Positions 1 to 6,749 of a DNA stretch of 64,000 nt are shown here, piece after piece. Position 1 is the first letter of the stretch. Each line of letters starts with the position of its first letter. Made by a program: the position numbers and the translations under genes. This DNA is from Halomarinibacterium sp034670265 (lineage in GTDB: Bacteria; Bacteroidota; Bacteroidia; Flavobacteriales; Flavobacteriaceae), in contig JAXMNU010000001.1 of NCBI GenBank assembly GCA_034670265.1, positions 310,001 to 374,000 on the forward strand, given 5' to 3'. Under the pieces are notes generated by a model. That model saw nothing but the letters and a program-made list of their open reading frames with translations. It was not told where the DNA came from and searched no databases.

Positions 1-629
1 AAGCCGCAAATGGAGGTTCTATTTTTCTCGATGAAATAGGCAATGCTTCTAAAGCAGTTCAATCAAGATTGCTACGCGTTCTTCAGGAAAAAGAAGTTGT
101 AAAAGTAGGAGCTCAAAAAGCTGTAAAAATTGATGTTCGCATTATAGCGGCAACCAATAGCGACCTAAAAGAGATGATTAAAAAGGAAGCTTTTAGAGAA
201 GATCTTTATTACAGATTAACTGTGGTTGAAATTGAAGTAGCTCCCCTACGCGAGCGAAAGGAGGACATATCACTATTGGTGGAAAAATTTCTATTTAAAT
301 ACGGTGTAGAATACAAAGACCGCTTTATTAAAATAAGCCCGGAAGCTTCGGCTATACTGGAACGTTACGACTGGCCTGGAAACATTCGAGAACTAGAAAA
401 TGTTATCCAACGCGCTGTCATTATGTGTGACAAAGTTATTGGAATTGAGCATTTGCCCGATTCCCTTAAATATACAATTGCTTTTCCAGATGATGCTTTT
501 CTTCCCTTGAAAGAAATGGAAAAAAGGTACATCCGAAAAGTACTCAACTCTACTAATAATAACAAAACCAGAGCAGCTGAAATTCTAGGAATTGACCGCA
601 AGACCATTCGTCAAAAACTAAACGATTAA
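1..629 (+). CDS. Sigma-54-dependent transcriptional activator, 5'-truncated by the window edge
   Basis: The reading frame is open from base 3, so the gene enters from outside the window. The visible part begins in the AAA+ core with a Walker B segment GGSIFLDEIG, followed by the family-typical block FREDLYYRLTVVEIEVAPLRER and the sensor region WPGNIRELENVIQRAV. It ends in a Fis-type helix-turn-helix (NNKTRAAEILGIDRKTIRQKL) at the C terminus. This is the NtrC-class architecture of ATPases that open RNA polymerase-sigma-54 complexes. The N-terminal sensory or receiver domain and the GAFTGA loop are not in the window, so the signal it answers to is unknown. A sigma-54 promoter lies 140 bp downstream, making the following genes its likely target. 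Confidence 0.95.
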   Translation, partial: AANGGSIFLDEIGNASKAVQSRLLRVLQEKEVVKVGAQKAVKIDVRIIAATNSDLKEMIKKEAFREDLYYRLTVVEIEVAPLRERKEDISLLVEKFLFKYGVEYKDRFIKISPEASAILERYDWPGNIRELENVIQRAVIMCDKVIGIEHLPDSLKYTIAFPDDAFLPLKEMEKRYIRKVLNSTNNNKTRAAEILGIDRKTIRQKLND

Positions 630-655
630 ATACATCCAATAATGATACTAATACT

Positions 656-712
656 CCCAACTGGGTAAATTTGTATCGGCACCCAATCTTTTCTTACTTC
701 TAATATTACCCA
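656..712. promoter_or_regulatory. Inverted repeats upstream of the sigma-54 promoter (possible activator site)
   Basis: CCCAACTGGG (656-665) overlaps TGGGTAA (662-668), which is matched by TTACCCA (706-712); ACCCAA at 681 is a third partial copy. They lie about 60-110 bp upstream of the -24 element, a usual distance for enhancer-type activator sites. They could instead be a weak terminator of the activator gene; no T-run follows. Confidence 0.3.
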
Positions 713-768
713 ACAAACTGTGTAATAGCAAGGGGTTTATCTCTTTTATCCATTCTTGGCACAACCAC

Positions 769-784
769 TGGCATACAGGTTGCC
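769..784 (+). promoter_or_regulatory. Sigma-54 (RpoN) promoter, -24/-12 type
   Basis: The sequence TGGCATACAGGTTGCC matches the sigma-54 consensus TGGCAYG-N4-TTGCW. The invariant GG (770-771) and GC (782-783) are separated by exactly ten bases. The predicted start of transcription is near 795, just ahead of the small gene at 814. A sigma-54 activator gene ends 140 bp upstream. Confidence 0.8.
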
Positions 785-813
785 TTTAAGTTCATAAATA
801 AAAACAATGAACT

Positions 814-993
814 ATGAAAACAAACCCATTTAACATATGTCCCACTTGTAAACAAAAGGACTCATGTGTCCTAACCGACTCAAAAAGTCAAGTATGGTCC
901 TGTAGTGAGTATGAAGAACTAGCTCCAGAAACACGGGTTGAACTCCCATTTTTAAGTGATAAAAAAGACCAAGCAGTAATGGCTCTGGCATAA
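814..993 (+). CDS. Small cysteine-rich protein, 59 aa
   Basis: Starts with ATG 30 bp after the sigma-54 -12 element and is the first gene of the putative sigma-54 transcript. The protein reads MKTNPFNICPTCKQKDSC followed by a fourth cysteine in WSCSEYEEL, giving a C-x2-C-x5-C-x12-C pattern suited to a zinc site. It ends in an acidic/hydrophobic tail. No family was recognised. The cysteine pattern and position behind the promoter support a real gene, but no function is assigned. Confidence 0.6.
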   Translation: MKTNPFNICPTCKQKDSCVLTDSKSQVWSCSEYEELAPETRVELPFLSDKKDQAVMALA

Positions 994-1011
994 CTCATAA
1001 AACAAAATGAA

Positions 1012-1155
1012 ATGATTTTTAATGAATTAGAAACTATCCTATTAGGAAAGAAAGAAAAAACAAGGTTAAAATTTGATTCTATTCGAATGAGCCCTTACAG
1101 GTTTGCAAACAAACGTCATTTAAGAAATAGAGGCTTAATAATTAATCCTTTTTAA
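1012..1155 (+). CDS. Small basic hypothetical protein, 47 aa
   Basis: ATG at 1012, 18 bp after the preceding small gene. The product begins MIFNELETILLGKKEKTRLK and ends RFANKRHLRNRGLIINPF, with many Lys/Arg residues in the second half. It has no signal peptide or membrane segment. Family unknown; its support is position inside a same-strand run of short genes and an intact frame. Confidence 0.4.
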   Translation: MIFNELETILLGKKEKTRLKFDSIRMSPYRFANKRHLRNRGLIINPF

Positions 1156-1165
1156 ATATAACACT

Positions 1166-1288
1166 ATGAATTCACAAGCAATAGTTACAAATAAGATATT
1201 TATTAAGTCCGAAATCAAGAGACGAATAAATAAATACATTAAAGAAAGATACAACGAAAGAAGTATCGTTAATCGCCTATTTAAATAA
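1166..1288 (+). CDS. Small basic hypothetical protein, 40 aa
   Basis: ATG at 1166, 10 bp after the previous stop. The product begins MNSQAIVTNKIFIKSEIKRR and is strongly basic, probably helical. It ends 38 bp before the glutamate dehydrogenase gene. A 40-codon frame in AT-rich DNA could arise by chance, so confidence is modest. Confidence 0.35.
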   Translation: MNSQAIVTNKIFIKSEIKRRINKYIKERYNERSIVNRLFK

Positions 1289-1326
1289 AAACAACTAATA
1301 AAATCCGTTTGAAACGGTAAATACTT

Positions 1327-2631
1327 ATGACAACAATAACAGCAACATTAAATAATAAGAAAAAGAAAGCACCCCTAAAAGGTATGATGGATAATGTGAT
1401 GGAGCAGTTTAACAGCGCCGCAGATCATATTGATCTACATCCAAATATCAGGAAAATATTAGGTATCACCAACAATGAAATTGTCGTTAACTTTCCTGTA
1501 AAAATGGACAATGGTGAAGTAGAAATTTTTACAGGGTATAGAGTGCAACACAACAATGCCTTAGGCCCTTACAAAGGGGGACTGCGTTATCATCCTACAG
1601 TTGATATTGATGCGGCAAGAGCACTTGCCATGTGGATGACGTGGAAATCATCTTTGGCTGGATTACCTTATGGAGGTGGAAAAGGTGGTATCCAATTAGA
1701 TCCTTCAAAATACTCACAAAGCGAATTAGAACGTATTACACGTAGATTTACATTTGCACTTGCCGATAATATTGGACCCGAACACGATATTCCTGCCCCT
1801 GATGTAAACACTAATAGCCAAACAATGGCTTGGATTGCAGATACTTATATGAGCACACGACCTCCAGCAGAAAGGACTGCAAATCAGCATGTAGTTACTG
1901 GCAAACCTAATGGTAGTGGCGGCCTAGAAGGTCGTGACCGTGCGACTGGGTATGGCGTATTTTTAAATATTAAATTTTGGGCAGAAAAGAATAATGAAAC
2001 ACTAAAAGGAAAGAAATTTATCGTTCAAGGATTCGGAAATGTGGGCTATTGGGCGGCTCATTTCTTAGAAAAAGAGGGTGCAAAGTTAATTGCCGTACAA
2101 GATGCCTTTGGAAGTATTAGAAATCCCAATGGAATCAAGGTAGAAGATTTGTTTAACTATACCATAGCAAATAATGGTAGTGTAGCAGGTTTTCCAGAGG
2201 CCTTTGAACTAGATAATGAAAAGTTTTTTTCCACCGAATGTGATATATGTATTCCAGCAGCACTAGGAAATCAAATAACTAAGCAAAATGCTACACAAAT
2301 AAAAGCTCGTCTTATCGCTGAAGGTGCTAATGGCCCTACCAATGTGGAGGGTGAGAAAATTTTACTGCAAAGAGGGGTTACAATTATTCCAGACATATTA
2401 TGTAATTCTGGTGGTGTTGTAGGAAGTTACTTTGAATGGTTGCAAAACCGGAATGGAGAACTTTGGCAACTCGATGAGGTTATGGCAAAGCTTGATAAGA
2501 AAATGAAGGAGTCTTTTGATAAGGTTTTTGAATTTTCAGAAAAAGAAGGGATGGATTTACGCACGGCAGCCTACTGCATAGCTATAAAACGTATCGAAAA
2601 AGCCTATATACAAAGAGGAATATTCCCCTAA
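1327..2631 (+). CDS. gdhA: Glutamate dehydrogenase (Glu/Leu/Phe/Val dehydrogenase family)
   Basis: 434 aa, the usual length for the hexameric short-chain class that interconverts glutamate and 2-oxoglutarate plus ammonium with NAD(P). Visible signatures are GPYKGGLRYHPTV with its substrate-binding lysine, LPYGGGKGGI in the catalytic region, the Rossmann motif FIVQGFGNVG near residue 235, and IAEGANGPT plus LCNSGGVVGSYFEW in the C-terminal part. A perfect hairpin CCGTTT-G-AAACGG (1305-1317) lies just upstream of the start and may shape the mRNA leader. It sits in the run behind the sigma-54 promoter at 769, which would fit nitrogen-linked control, but the long interval with three small ORFs leaves room for another promoter. 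Coenzyme specificity cannot be told from sequence alone. Confidence 0.95.
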   Translation: MTTITATLNNKKKKAPLKGMMDNVMEQFNSAADHIDLHPNIRKILGITNNEIVVNFPVKMDNGEVEIFTGYRVQHNNALGPYKGGLRYHPTVDIDAARALAMWMTWKSSLAGLPYGGGKGGIQLDPSKYSQSELERITRRFTFALADNIGPEHDIPAPDVNTNSQTMAWIADTYMSTRPPAERTANQHVVTGKPNGSGGLEGRDRATGYGVFLNIKFWAEKNNETLKGKKFIVQGFGNVGYWAAHFLEKEGAKLIAVQDAFGSIRNPNGIKVEDLFNYTIANNGSVAGFPEAFELDNEKFFSTECDICIPAALGNQITKQNATQIKARLIAEGANGPTNVEGEKILLQRGVTIIPDILCNSGGVVGSYFEWLQNRNGELWQLDEVMAKLDKKMKESFDKVFEFSEKEGMDLRTAAYCIAIKRIEKAYIQRGIFP

Positions 2632-2655
2632 ACTTTAACAATTAAAATTAATAAA

Positions 2656-3075
2656 ATGAAATACGGAAGTTTAATATTAGAAAAAAAAGAGTATGTGTAT
2701 ATAAAACGCGTACTCAATATCTCCGGATATGCCGAAGATTTTGAAACACAAAAGTCTCTACAACGACTAAGTGATGAACTCAAAAACGCCCAAATTGTAA
2801 ATGAAGAAGAAATGCCAGAAGACGTAATTCGCTTTAACAGTAAGATTATGGTTTATTCTGAAAATGGCTGGGAGAGGGTAATTCAACTTGTTATCCCGTC
2901 AGAAAAAGATACCAAACAAAATAAAATATCTATTCTTACGCCCATGGGAGCTGCTCTTTTTGGTTATTCAGAAGGAGATTTTATAGAATGGGACTTCCCT
3001 TCTGGAAAGCAACAACTCAAAATTGTAATGGTAACTCAAAATGAAAAGCAAACGAATAAAGAAATATTTAAATGA
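2656..3075 (+). CDS. GreA/GreB C-terminal-domain protein (Rnk-like)
   Basis: 139 aa. An N-terminal helical stretch (about 1-50) is followed by the C-terminal GreA/GreB FKBP-like fold (about 55-132). Recognisable segments are SEKDTKQNKISILTPMGAAL and FGYSEGDFIEWDFPSG. Members of this family, such as Rnk, bind RNA polymerase near the secondary channel; here that is inferred from the fold. It lies 24 bp after gdhA and overlaps the next gene by four bases (ATGA), indicating translational coupling. Confidence 0.8.
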   Translation: MKYGSLILEKKEYVYIKRVLNISGYAEDFETQKSLQRLSDELKNAQIVNEEEMPEDVIRFNSKIMVYSENGWERVIQLVIPSEKDTKQNKISILTPMGAALFGYSEGDFIEWDFPSGKQQLKIVMVTQNEKQTNKEIFK

Positions 3076-3500
3076 AAGCTTTACAAACAGAAATCTATCA
3101 ACACGACTCTGATGTAGATGTAACTCATAAAACCAACTCGATAGAGTTAGACAATTGGATTAATCATCTCAATTATATTAAAAAAGAGCTGAAGAATTTA
3201 ATTGCTCTTTGTGGTAAGGGGCTAAACAACAAATTGGATAGCAAAAGTATATTACTAAAATTCAAGAAAAAGGAAGCTGAAAATGAAATCCTTTTACACG
3301 CGCTTCATAAATATGTGAACTCAAGAAGGAATATCATCGAGTGTGAAGACACCCATTGCGATATGGCTTACATTACCAAACATGAAAACTATAGAAGAGG
3401 TTATTTATACCATTTGGATAAATATAGGAAAGTAAAGGATGAGTTTTATAGTAAGGTTCAAGGCAAAATTATTATAGAAAGTAAAATCTCCACAACATAG
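3072..3500 (+). CDS. Helical hypothetical protein, 142 aa (paralogue of the next gene)
   Basis: Start ATG overlaps the stop of the Rnk-like gene by four bases. The protein is charged and predominantly helical, with a long heptad-like segment around NWINHLNYIKKELKNLIAL (about residues 29-47). It contains three cysteines and no membrane segment. Its early region (SIELDNWINHLNYIKKELK) resembles that of the following gene (LIELSQWIDILTAISSELE), so the two appear to be tandem paralogues. No known family was recognised. Coupling to a polymerase-binding factor suggests a regulatory or stress role, which is inference only. Confidence 0.7.
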   Translation: MKALQTEIYQHDSDVDVTHKTNSIELDNWINHLNYIKKELKNLIALCGKGLNNKLDSKSILLKFKKKEAENEILLHALHKYVNSRRNIIECEDTHCDMAYITKHENYRRGYLYHLDKYRKVKDEFYSKVQGKIIIESKISTT

Positions 3501-3505
3501 TTATA

Positions 3506-3895
3506 GTGAATATTGAACTATCATACAAGACAGACGTCCATAGGAGGCTCTGTATTAAAAAGGATTTAATAGAGTTAAGTCAATGGATTGATATTCTCAC
3601 AGCAATAAGTTCAGAGTTAGAACAATTAAAATTAATTGAGAAGCAGCTACTAAAAAATAGTCGCATTGAAAACCATATTATTGGATTAAGAAGAAAAAAC
3701 ACTTTGCTATTAGGTATGCTTTGTAAATATGAACAAGAACTTAAAACAGAATATCAATATGGGAAAAAAGAATATACTCTTGCACGGGCAAAAGTGCACG
3801 AAAATAAACAAGATAATCAATACTCCATAATACAAGAATTTAATAAACTAAAGAATACCGTTTACTCTCATTTACTAAAGTTTCAACTCAAGTAA
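3506..3895 (+). CDS. Helical hypothetical protein, 129 aa (paralogue of the previous gene)
   Basis: Begins with GTG six bases after the previous stop; no nearby in-frame ATG gives a better start. It shares the W-I-x2-L...EL helical signature with its neighbour near residue 27, has a middle segment rich in Leu/Lys, and lacks signal or membrane sequences. It probably forms a coiled coil. Function unknown. Confidence 0.65.
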   Translation: MNIELSYKTDVHRRLCIKKDLIELSQWIDILTAISSELEQLKLIEKQLLKNSRIENHIIGLRRKNTLLLGMLCKYEQELKTEYQYGKKEYTLARAKVHENKQDNQYSIIQEFNKLKNTVYSHLLKFQLK

Positions 3896-3914
3896 ATAAA
3901 AAAATAATTACATT

Positions 3915-4043
3915 ATGAATAAAATAAAAACAAGCTTAAAAAAATCAAAAATTGACGAGAATAGTTGTGAATATAAACTAAATACAATTACTTTTTATGA
4001 AAATATTTCCTATTGTGACAAATGTAGATTTTATCATAGGTAG
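3915..4043 (+). CDS. Small cysteine-containing hypothetical protein, 42 aa
   Basis: ATG at 3915, 19 bp after the preceding stop. The product starts MNKIKTSLKKSKIDENSCEY and ends ISYCDKCRFYHR, with a C-terminal CxxC and one upstream cysteine. It closes the same-strand run that follows the sigma-54 promoter. The CxxC recalls the first small gene of the run, but no homology is claimed. Confidence 0.4.
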   Translation: MNKIKTSLKKSKIDENSCEYKLNTITFYENISYCDKCRFYHR

Positions 4044-4136
4044 GGTTTATAAAACATTCTTTATTTCTAAAATATCATAAGTAGGCTATATTTAAAATAA
4101 TTACCTAGTAAATAATATCTTTACCAAAAACAATTT

Positions 4137-4754
4137 ATGCCTACTATTAAAACCATCATCTTCGACCTTGGCGGCGTGCTTATCGATTGGAACCCAGAAT
4201 ATGTTTTTCTGAAAGAATTCCGTGGAAATCGTGAAAAAATGGATTGGTTTTTAAACGAAATCTGTGCTTGGGAATGGAATATGAATCAAGACGCAGGCTA
4301 TCCCCTTTCAAAAGCCACAAAGGAGCGGGTAGCGATGTTTCCAGAATATGAGGATTTAATACGAATGTATTATGGCCGTTGGGAAGAAATGCTAGGGTAT
4401 ACGCACGAAGACACCTTAGAAATCCTTAAAAGTGTGGTGCAAAATCCGAATTATCGAGTCTATGCGTTAACCAATTGGAGTGGAGAAACGTTTCCTGTAG
4501 CGCTAAAAAAGTTTCCCTGGTTGCAATGGTTCGAAGGGATTTTGGTAAGTGGTGATGAAGGCATGCGAAAACCCCATAAAGAAATATACGAATTAATGCT
4601 CTCCCGCTATAACATCAAACCCCACGAAGCTATATTTATAGACGATAGCCTTAAAAATGTGGAAGGTAGTGAAGCGGTTGGAATTAAAGGAATTCACTTT
4701 ACAAATGCATCTTCACTTAAAAAAGAACTTATAGCCTTAGGAATCGCTTTATAA
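4137..4754 (+). CDS. HAD-superfamily hydrolase (subfamily IA)
   Basis: 205 aa. Motif I is IIFDLGGVLIDWN at the N terminus with the nucleophilic Asp at about residue 10, motif II is ALTNWS near residue 113, the motif III lysine lies in RKPHKEIYE, and motif IV is FIDDSLKNVEGSEAVGIKGI. Between motifs I and II lies the helical cap typical of YihX-like phosphatases. The substrate is probably a small phosphorylated metabolite but cannot be named. A promoter-like TATCTTTA precedes it at about 4115, separating it from the sigma-54 run. Confidence 0.9.
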   Translation: MPTIKTIIFDLGGVLIDWNPEYVFLKEFRGNREKMDWFLNEICAWEWNMNQDAGYPLSKATKERVAMFPEYEDLIRMYYGRWEEMLGYTHEDTLEILKSVVQNPNYRVYALTNWSGETFPVALKKFPWLQWFEGILVSGDEGMRKPHKEIYELMLSRYNIKPHEAIFIDDSLKNVEGSEAVGIKGIHFTNASSLKKELIALGIAL

Positions 4755-4830
4755 TTTTGAAGCGTTAACTAACACGTATCTCCTACTTTTTTTGTAGTTT
4801 TCTATTTTACTTCAACCTTTAGCATAAAAA

Positions 4831-5817
4831 ATGACGAAACACAAAGTTGCCGTATTAGGCCCAATTCCCCGAGATCATATAATTACGCACAATAACGAGG
4901 TTATTCAAAAGTATGGTGGTGCTACGCACACTGCCATTGCAATTTCAAATTTATTAGAGAATAAGGGTGTTGTGTATCCCGTTACACACGTTCGAAAGCA
5001 AGATGCACAGGGAATAAAGGATCTTTTTGCACCATATACCAATATCGATACGGATTATATTTCTTCGGAAGCAGATCAAGGGGATGTCATTCAGTTAAAA
5101 TTTGTAGATCAAAATAAACGCATCGAAACCCAAACGGCATTTATGAAACCCATTGGCCCAGAAGATGTAAAACCCCTCCTCGATTGCGAAGTATTTGTGT
5201 GTGTTCCCGTAACCGATTTTGAAGTCCCTCTCGAAACACTTATTTATATAAAAGAAAACAGCAACGCATCGATTGTTTTTGATGCCCACGGTCCTACTAC
5301 GGCGCTTACGGTACGCGGACAGCGAGTGACCAAGTTTTGGGTAGATAGAGATTTGTGGCTTCCGTATATCGACGTCCTAAAAATGAATTTGGAAGAAGCT
5401 AATTGCAGTTGGTTTCAAAACGAATACAGCTTGGAAGAACTAGAACACAATGAAGAAATTGACCCAGAACAACTTCCCAAGTTTGCAGCATATTGCCTCC
5501 AACACGGACTCAAAGCCTTATATGTAACCTTAGACTCACGAGGTACTATGGTTTATACGCTTCAAAATGGGGTGTTGCATCAAGAATTGGTACCATCGGT
5601 ACCTGTCGAAACTGTAATAGATACCACGGGTTGTGGGGATTCTTTTGCTGGCGGAATTGCCTTCAGCTTATTAGATAATCCGAAGGATTTTATCAAAGCC
5701 GCACAGTTTGGAAATGCTATGGGTGCGCAACGTACACAGGGTAAAACTTTCGAAGTCTTTAAATCACTTTCAGAAACTGAAAAAATTCTTGCTGAAACCT
5801 ATAAATCTTCGTCTTGA
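4831..5817 (+). CDS. PfkB-family carbohydrate/nucleoside kinase
   Basis: 328 aa. The C-terminal PfkB signature DTTGCGDSFAGGIAFSLL carries the catalytic Asp and the anion hole. The N-terminal region YGGATHTAIAISNLL fits the family's substrate-binding glycines. Such enzymes phosphorylate sugars, sugar phosphates or nucleosides with ATP; the substrate here is not evident. Its end overlaps the next gene by four bases, so the two are probably co-translated. Confidence 0.88.
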   Translation: MTKHKVAVLGPIPRDHIITHNNEVIQKYGGATHTAIAISNLLENKGVVYPVTHVRKQDAQGIKDLFAPYTNIDTDYISSEADQGDVIQLKFVDQNKRIETQTAFMKPIGPEDVKPLLDCEVFVCVPVTDFEVPLETLIYIKENSNASIVFDAHGPTTALTVRGQRVTKFWVDRDLWLPYIDVLKMNLEEANCSWFQNEYSLEELEHNEEIDPEQLPKFAAYCLQHGLKALYVTLDSRGTMVYTLQNGVLHQELVPSVPVETVIDTTGCGDSFAGGIAFSLLDNPKDFIKAAQFGNAMGAQRTQGKTFEVFKSLSETEKILAETYKSSS

Positions 5818-6299
5818 AAGCCCCTTCCCTAGCCATTTTAAAGAAAGAATTAAAGCATCGTTCACCCGAAGAATTAGAAGCTATTTGTTTACGACTAGCA
5901 CGTTTCAAAAAAGAAAACAAAGAACTTTTGGGTTATTTACTTTTTGAAGTGGATGACGAAACTCATTATGTGTTAGGGGTAAAAAAATACATTTCTGAAG
6001 CTTTTACAGAAATTAATACGCACAGTTTTCATTATATTAAAAAGAGTATCCGTAAAATCCTTAGGGAAACAAAAAAATACATTCGGTATTCATCAGTAAA
6101 AGAAACAGAAATAGAGTTGCTTCTTCATTTTTGTAAAGCAATGAGTACCTTTAAGCCTTCCATTGAAGATAACGCAGCAATGATGCGTTTGTATCACAAC
6201 CAAATTAAATTGATTGAAAGAAAACTGGAAGGATTGCACGAGGATCTTCAGTATGATTATTCCCAAGAATTATTGCAATTACCCTTTTCTGAAAAGTAA
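5814..6299 (+). CDS. Hypothetical helical protein, 161 aa
   Basis: Start codon TTG lies inside the last codons of the PfkB kinase gene. The protein is rich in Lys, Glu and Leu, predicted all-helical, with IRKILRETKKYIRYSSVK in the middle and no cysteine cluster, signal or membrane segment. No family was recognised. Overlap with the kinase gene argues for a linked role or joint regulation. Confidence 0.7.
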   Translation: MKAPSLAILKKELKHRSPEELEAICLRLARFKKENKELLGYLLFEVDDETHYVLGVKKYISEAFTEINTHSFHYIKKSIRKILRETKKYIRYSSVKETEIELLLHFCKAMSTFKPSIEDNAAMMRLYHNQIKLIERKLEGLHEDLQYDYSQELLQLPFSEK

Positions 6300-6302
6300 T
6301 TT

Positions 6303-6310
6303 TATATTTG
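6303..6310 (+). promoter_or_regulatory. Bacteroidota -7 promoter element (TATATTTG)
   Basis: Matches the primary sigma factor consensus TAnnTTTG and lies 24 bp before the chosen start of the ArsC-like gene, directly after the preceding stop codon. Confidence 0.55.
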
Positions 6311-6333
6311 CCATTCATAAAAAATTGATTCAT

Positions 6334-6675
6334 TTGATTACCATCTATCATAATCCTCGCTGTTCAAAATCACGCGAAGTATTACAATTATTAGAAGAGA
6401 GAAACGAAGACCTAGAAGTAGTTCTATATTTAGAAAACCCACCCACGGTGGAAGAATTACAGAAACTACTAAAGCAACTCGATAAAAAGCCTAAAGACAT
6501 TGTACGTTCTAAAGAAAAGCTTTGGAAAGAGAAGTATCGAGATAAGAAATTAAGTGGAAAAAGATTACTGCAAATTCTTTCAAAAAATCCTCAATTAATT
6601 GAACGTCCCATCGTTATAAAAAATGAAAAAGGGATTGTTGCTAGACCTACCGATTCTGTTAAGAAAATTCTATAA
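6334..6675 (+). CDS. ArsC/Spx-family arsenate reductase-like protein
   Basis: 113 aa from a TTG start, giving MITIYHNPRCSKSREVLQLL, the typical beginning of this thioredoxin-fold family with its catalytic Cys in NPRCSKS. ENPPTVEELQKLLKQL, SGKRLLQILSKNPQLIERP and the C-terminal IVARPTDSVKKIL also match ArsC-family proteins. A longer frame opens at 6214, but its first 40 residues overlap the previous gene and lie upstream of the promoter, so they were dropped; a TTG at 6325 is a second possible start. Arsenate reduction with glutathione or thioredoxin is the family reaction; many such proteins outside ars operons have other roles. Confidence 0.8.
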   Translation: MITIYHNPRCSKSREVLQLLEERNEDLEVVLYLENPPTVEELQKLLKQLDKKPKDIVRSKEKLWKEKYRDKKLSGKRLLQILSKNPQLIERPIVIKNEKGIVARPTDSVKKIL

Positions 6676-6749
6676 AAACATTAACAGAAAATTAGCACTC
6701 TAAGCTTAAACCTAAAGCTATTTTCGTAGTCGAACTGGAAAAATATACA

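Noticed and set aside
751..771. Second sigma-54 site beginning TTGGCACAACC
   Set aside because: Ten bases after its GG there is GG instead of GC, so the -12 element is missing.
6214..6333. N-terminal extension of the ArsC-like protein
   Set aside because: It overlaps the previous gene, lies upstream of a good TATATTTG promoter element, and resembles nothing in the family.
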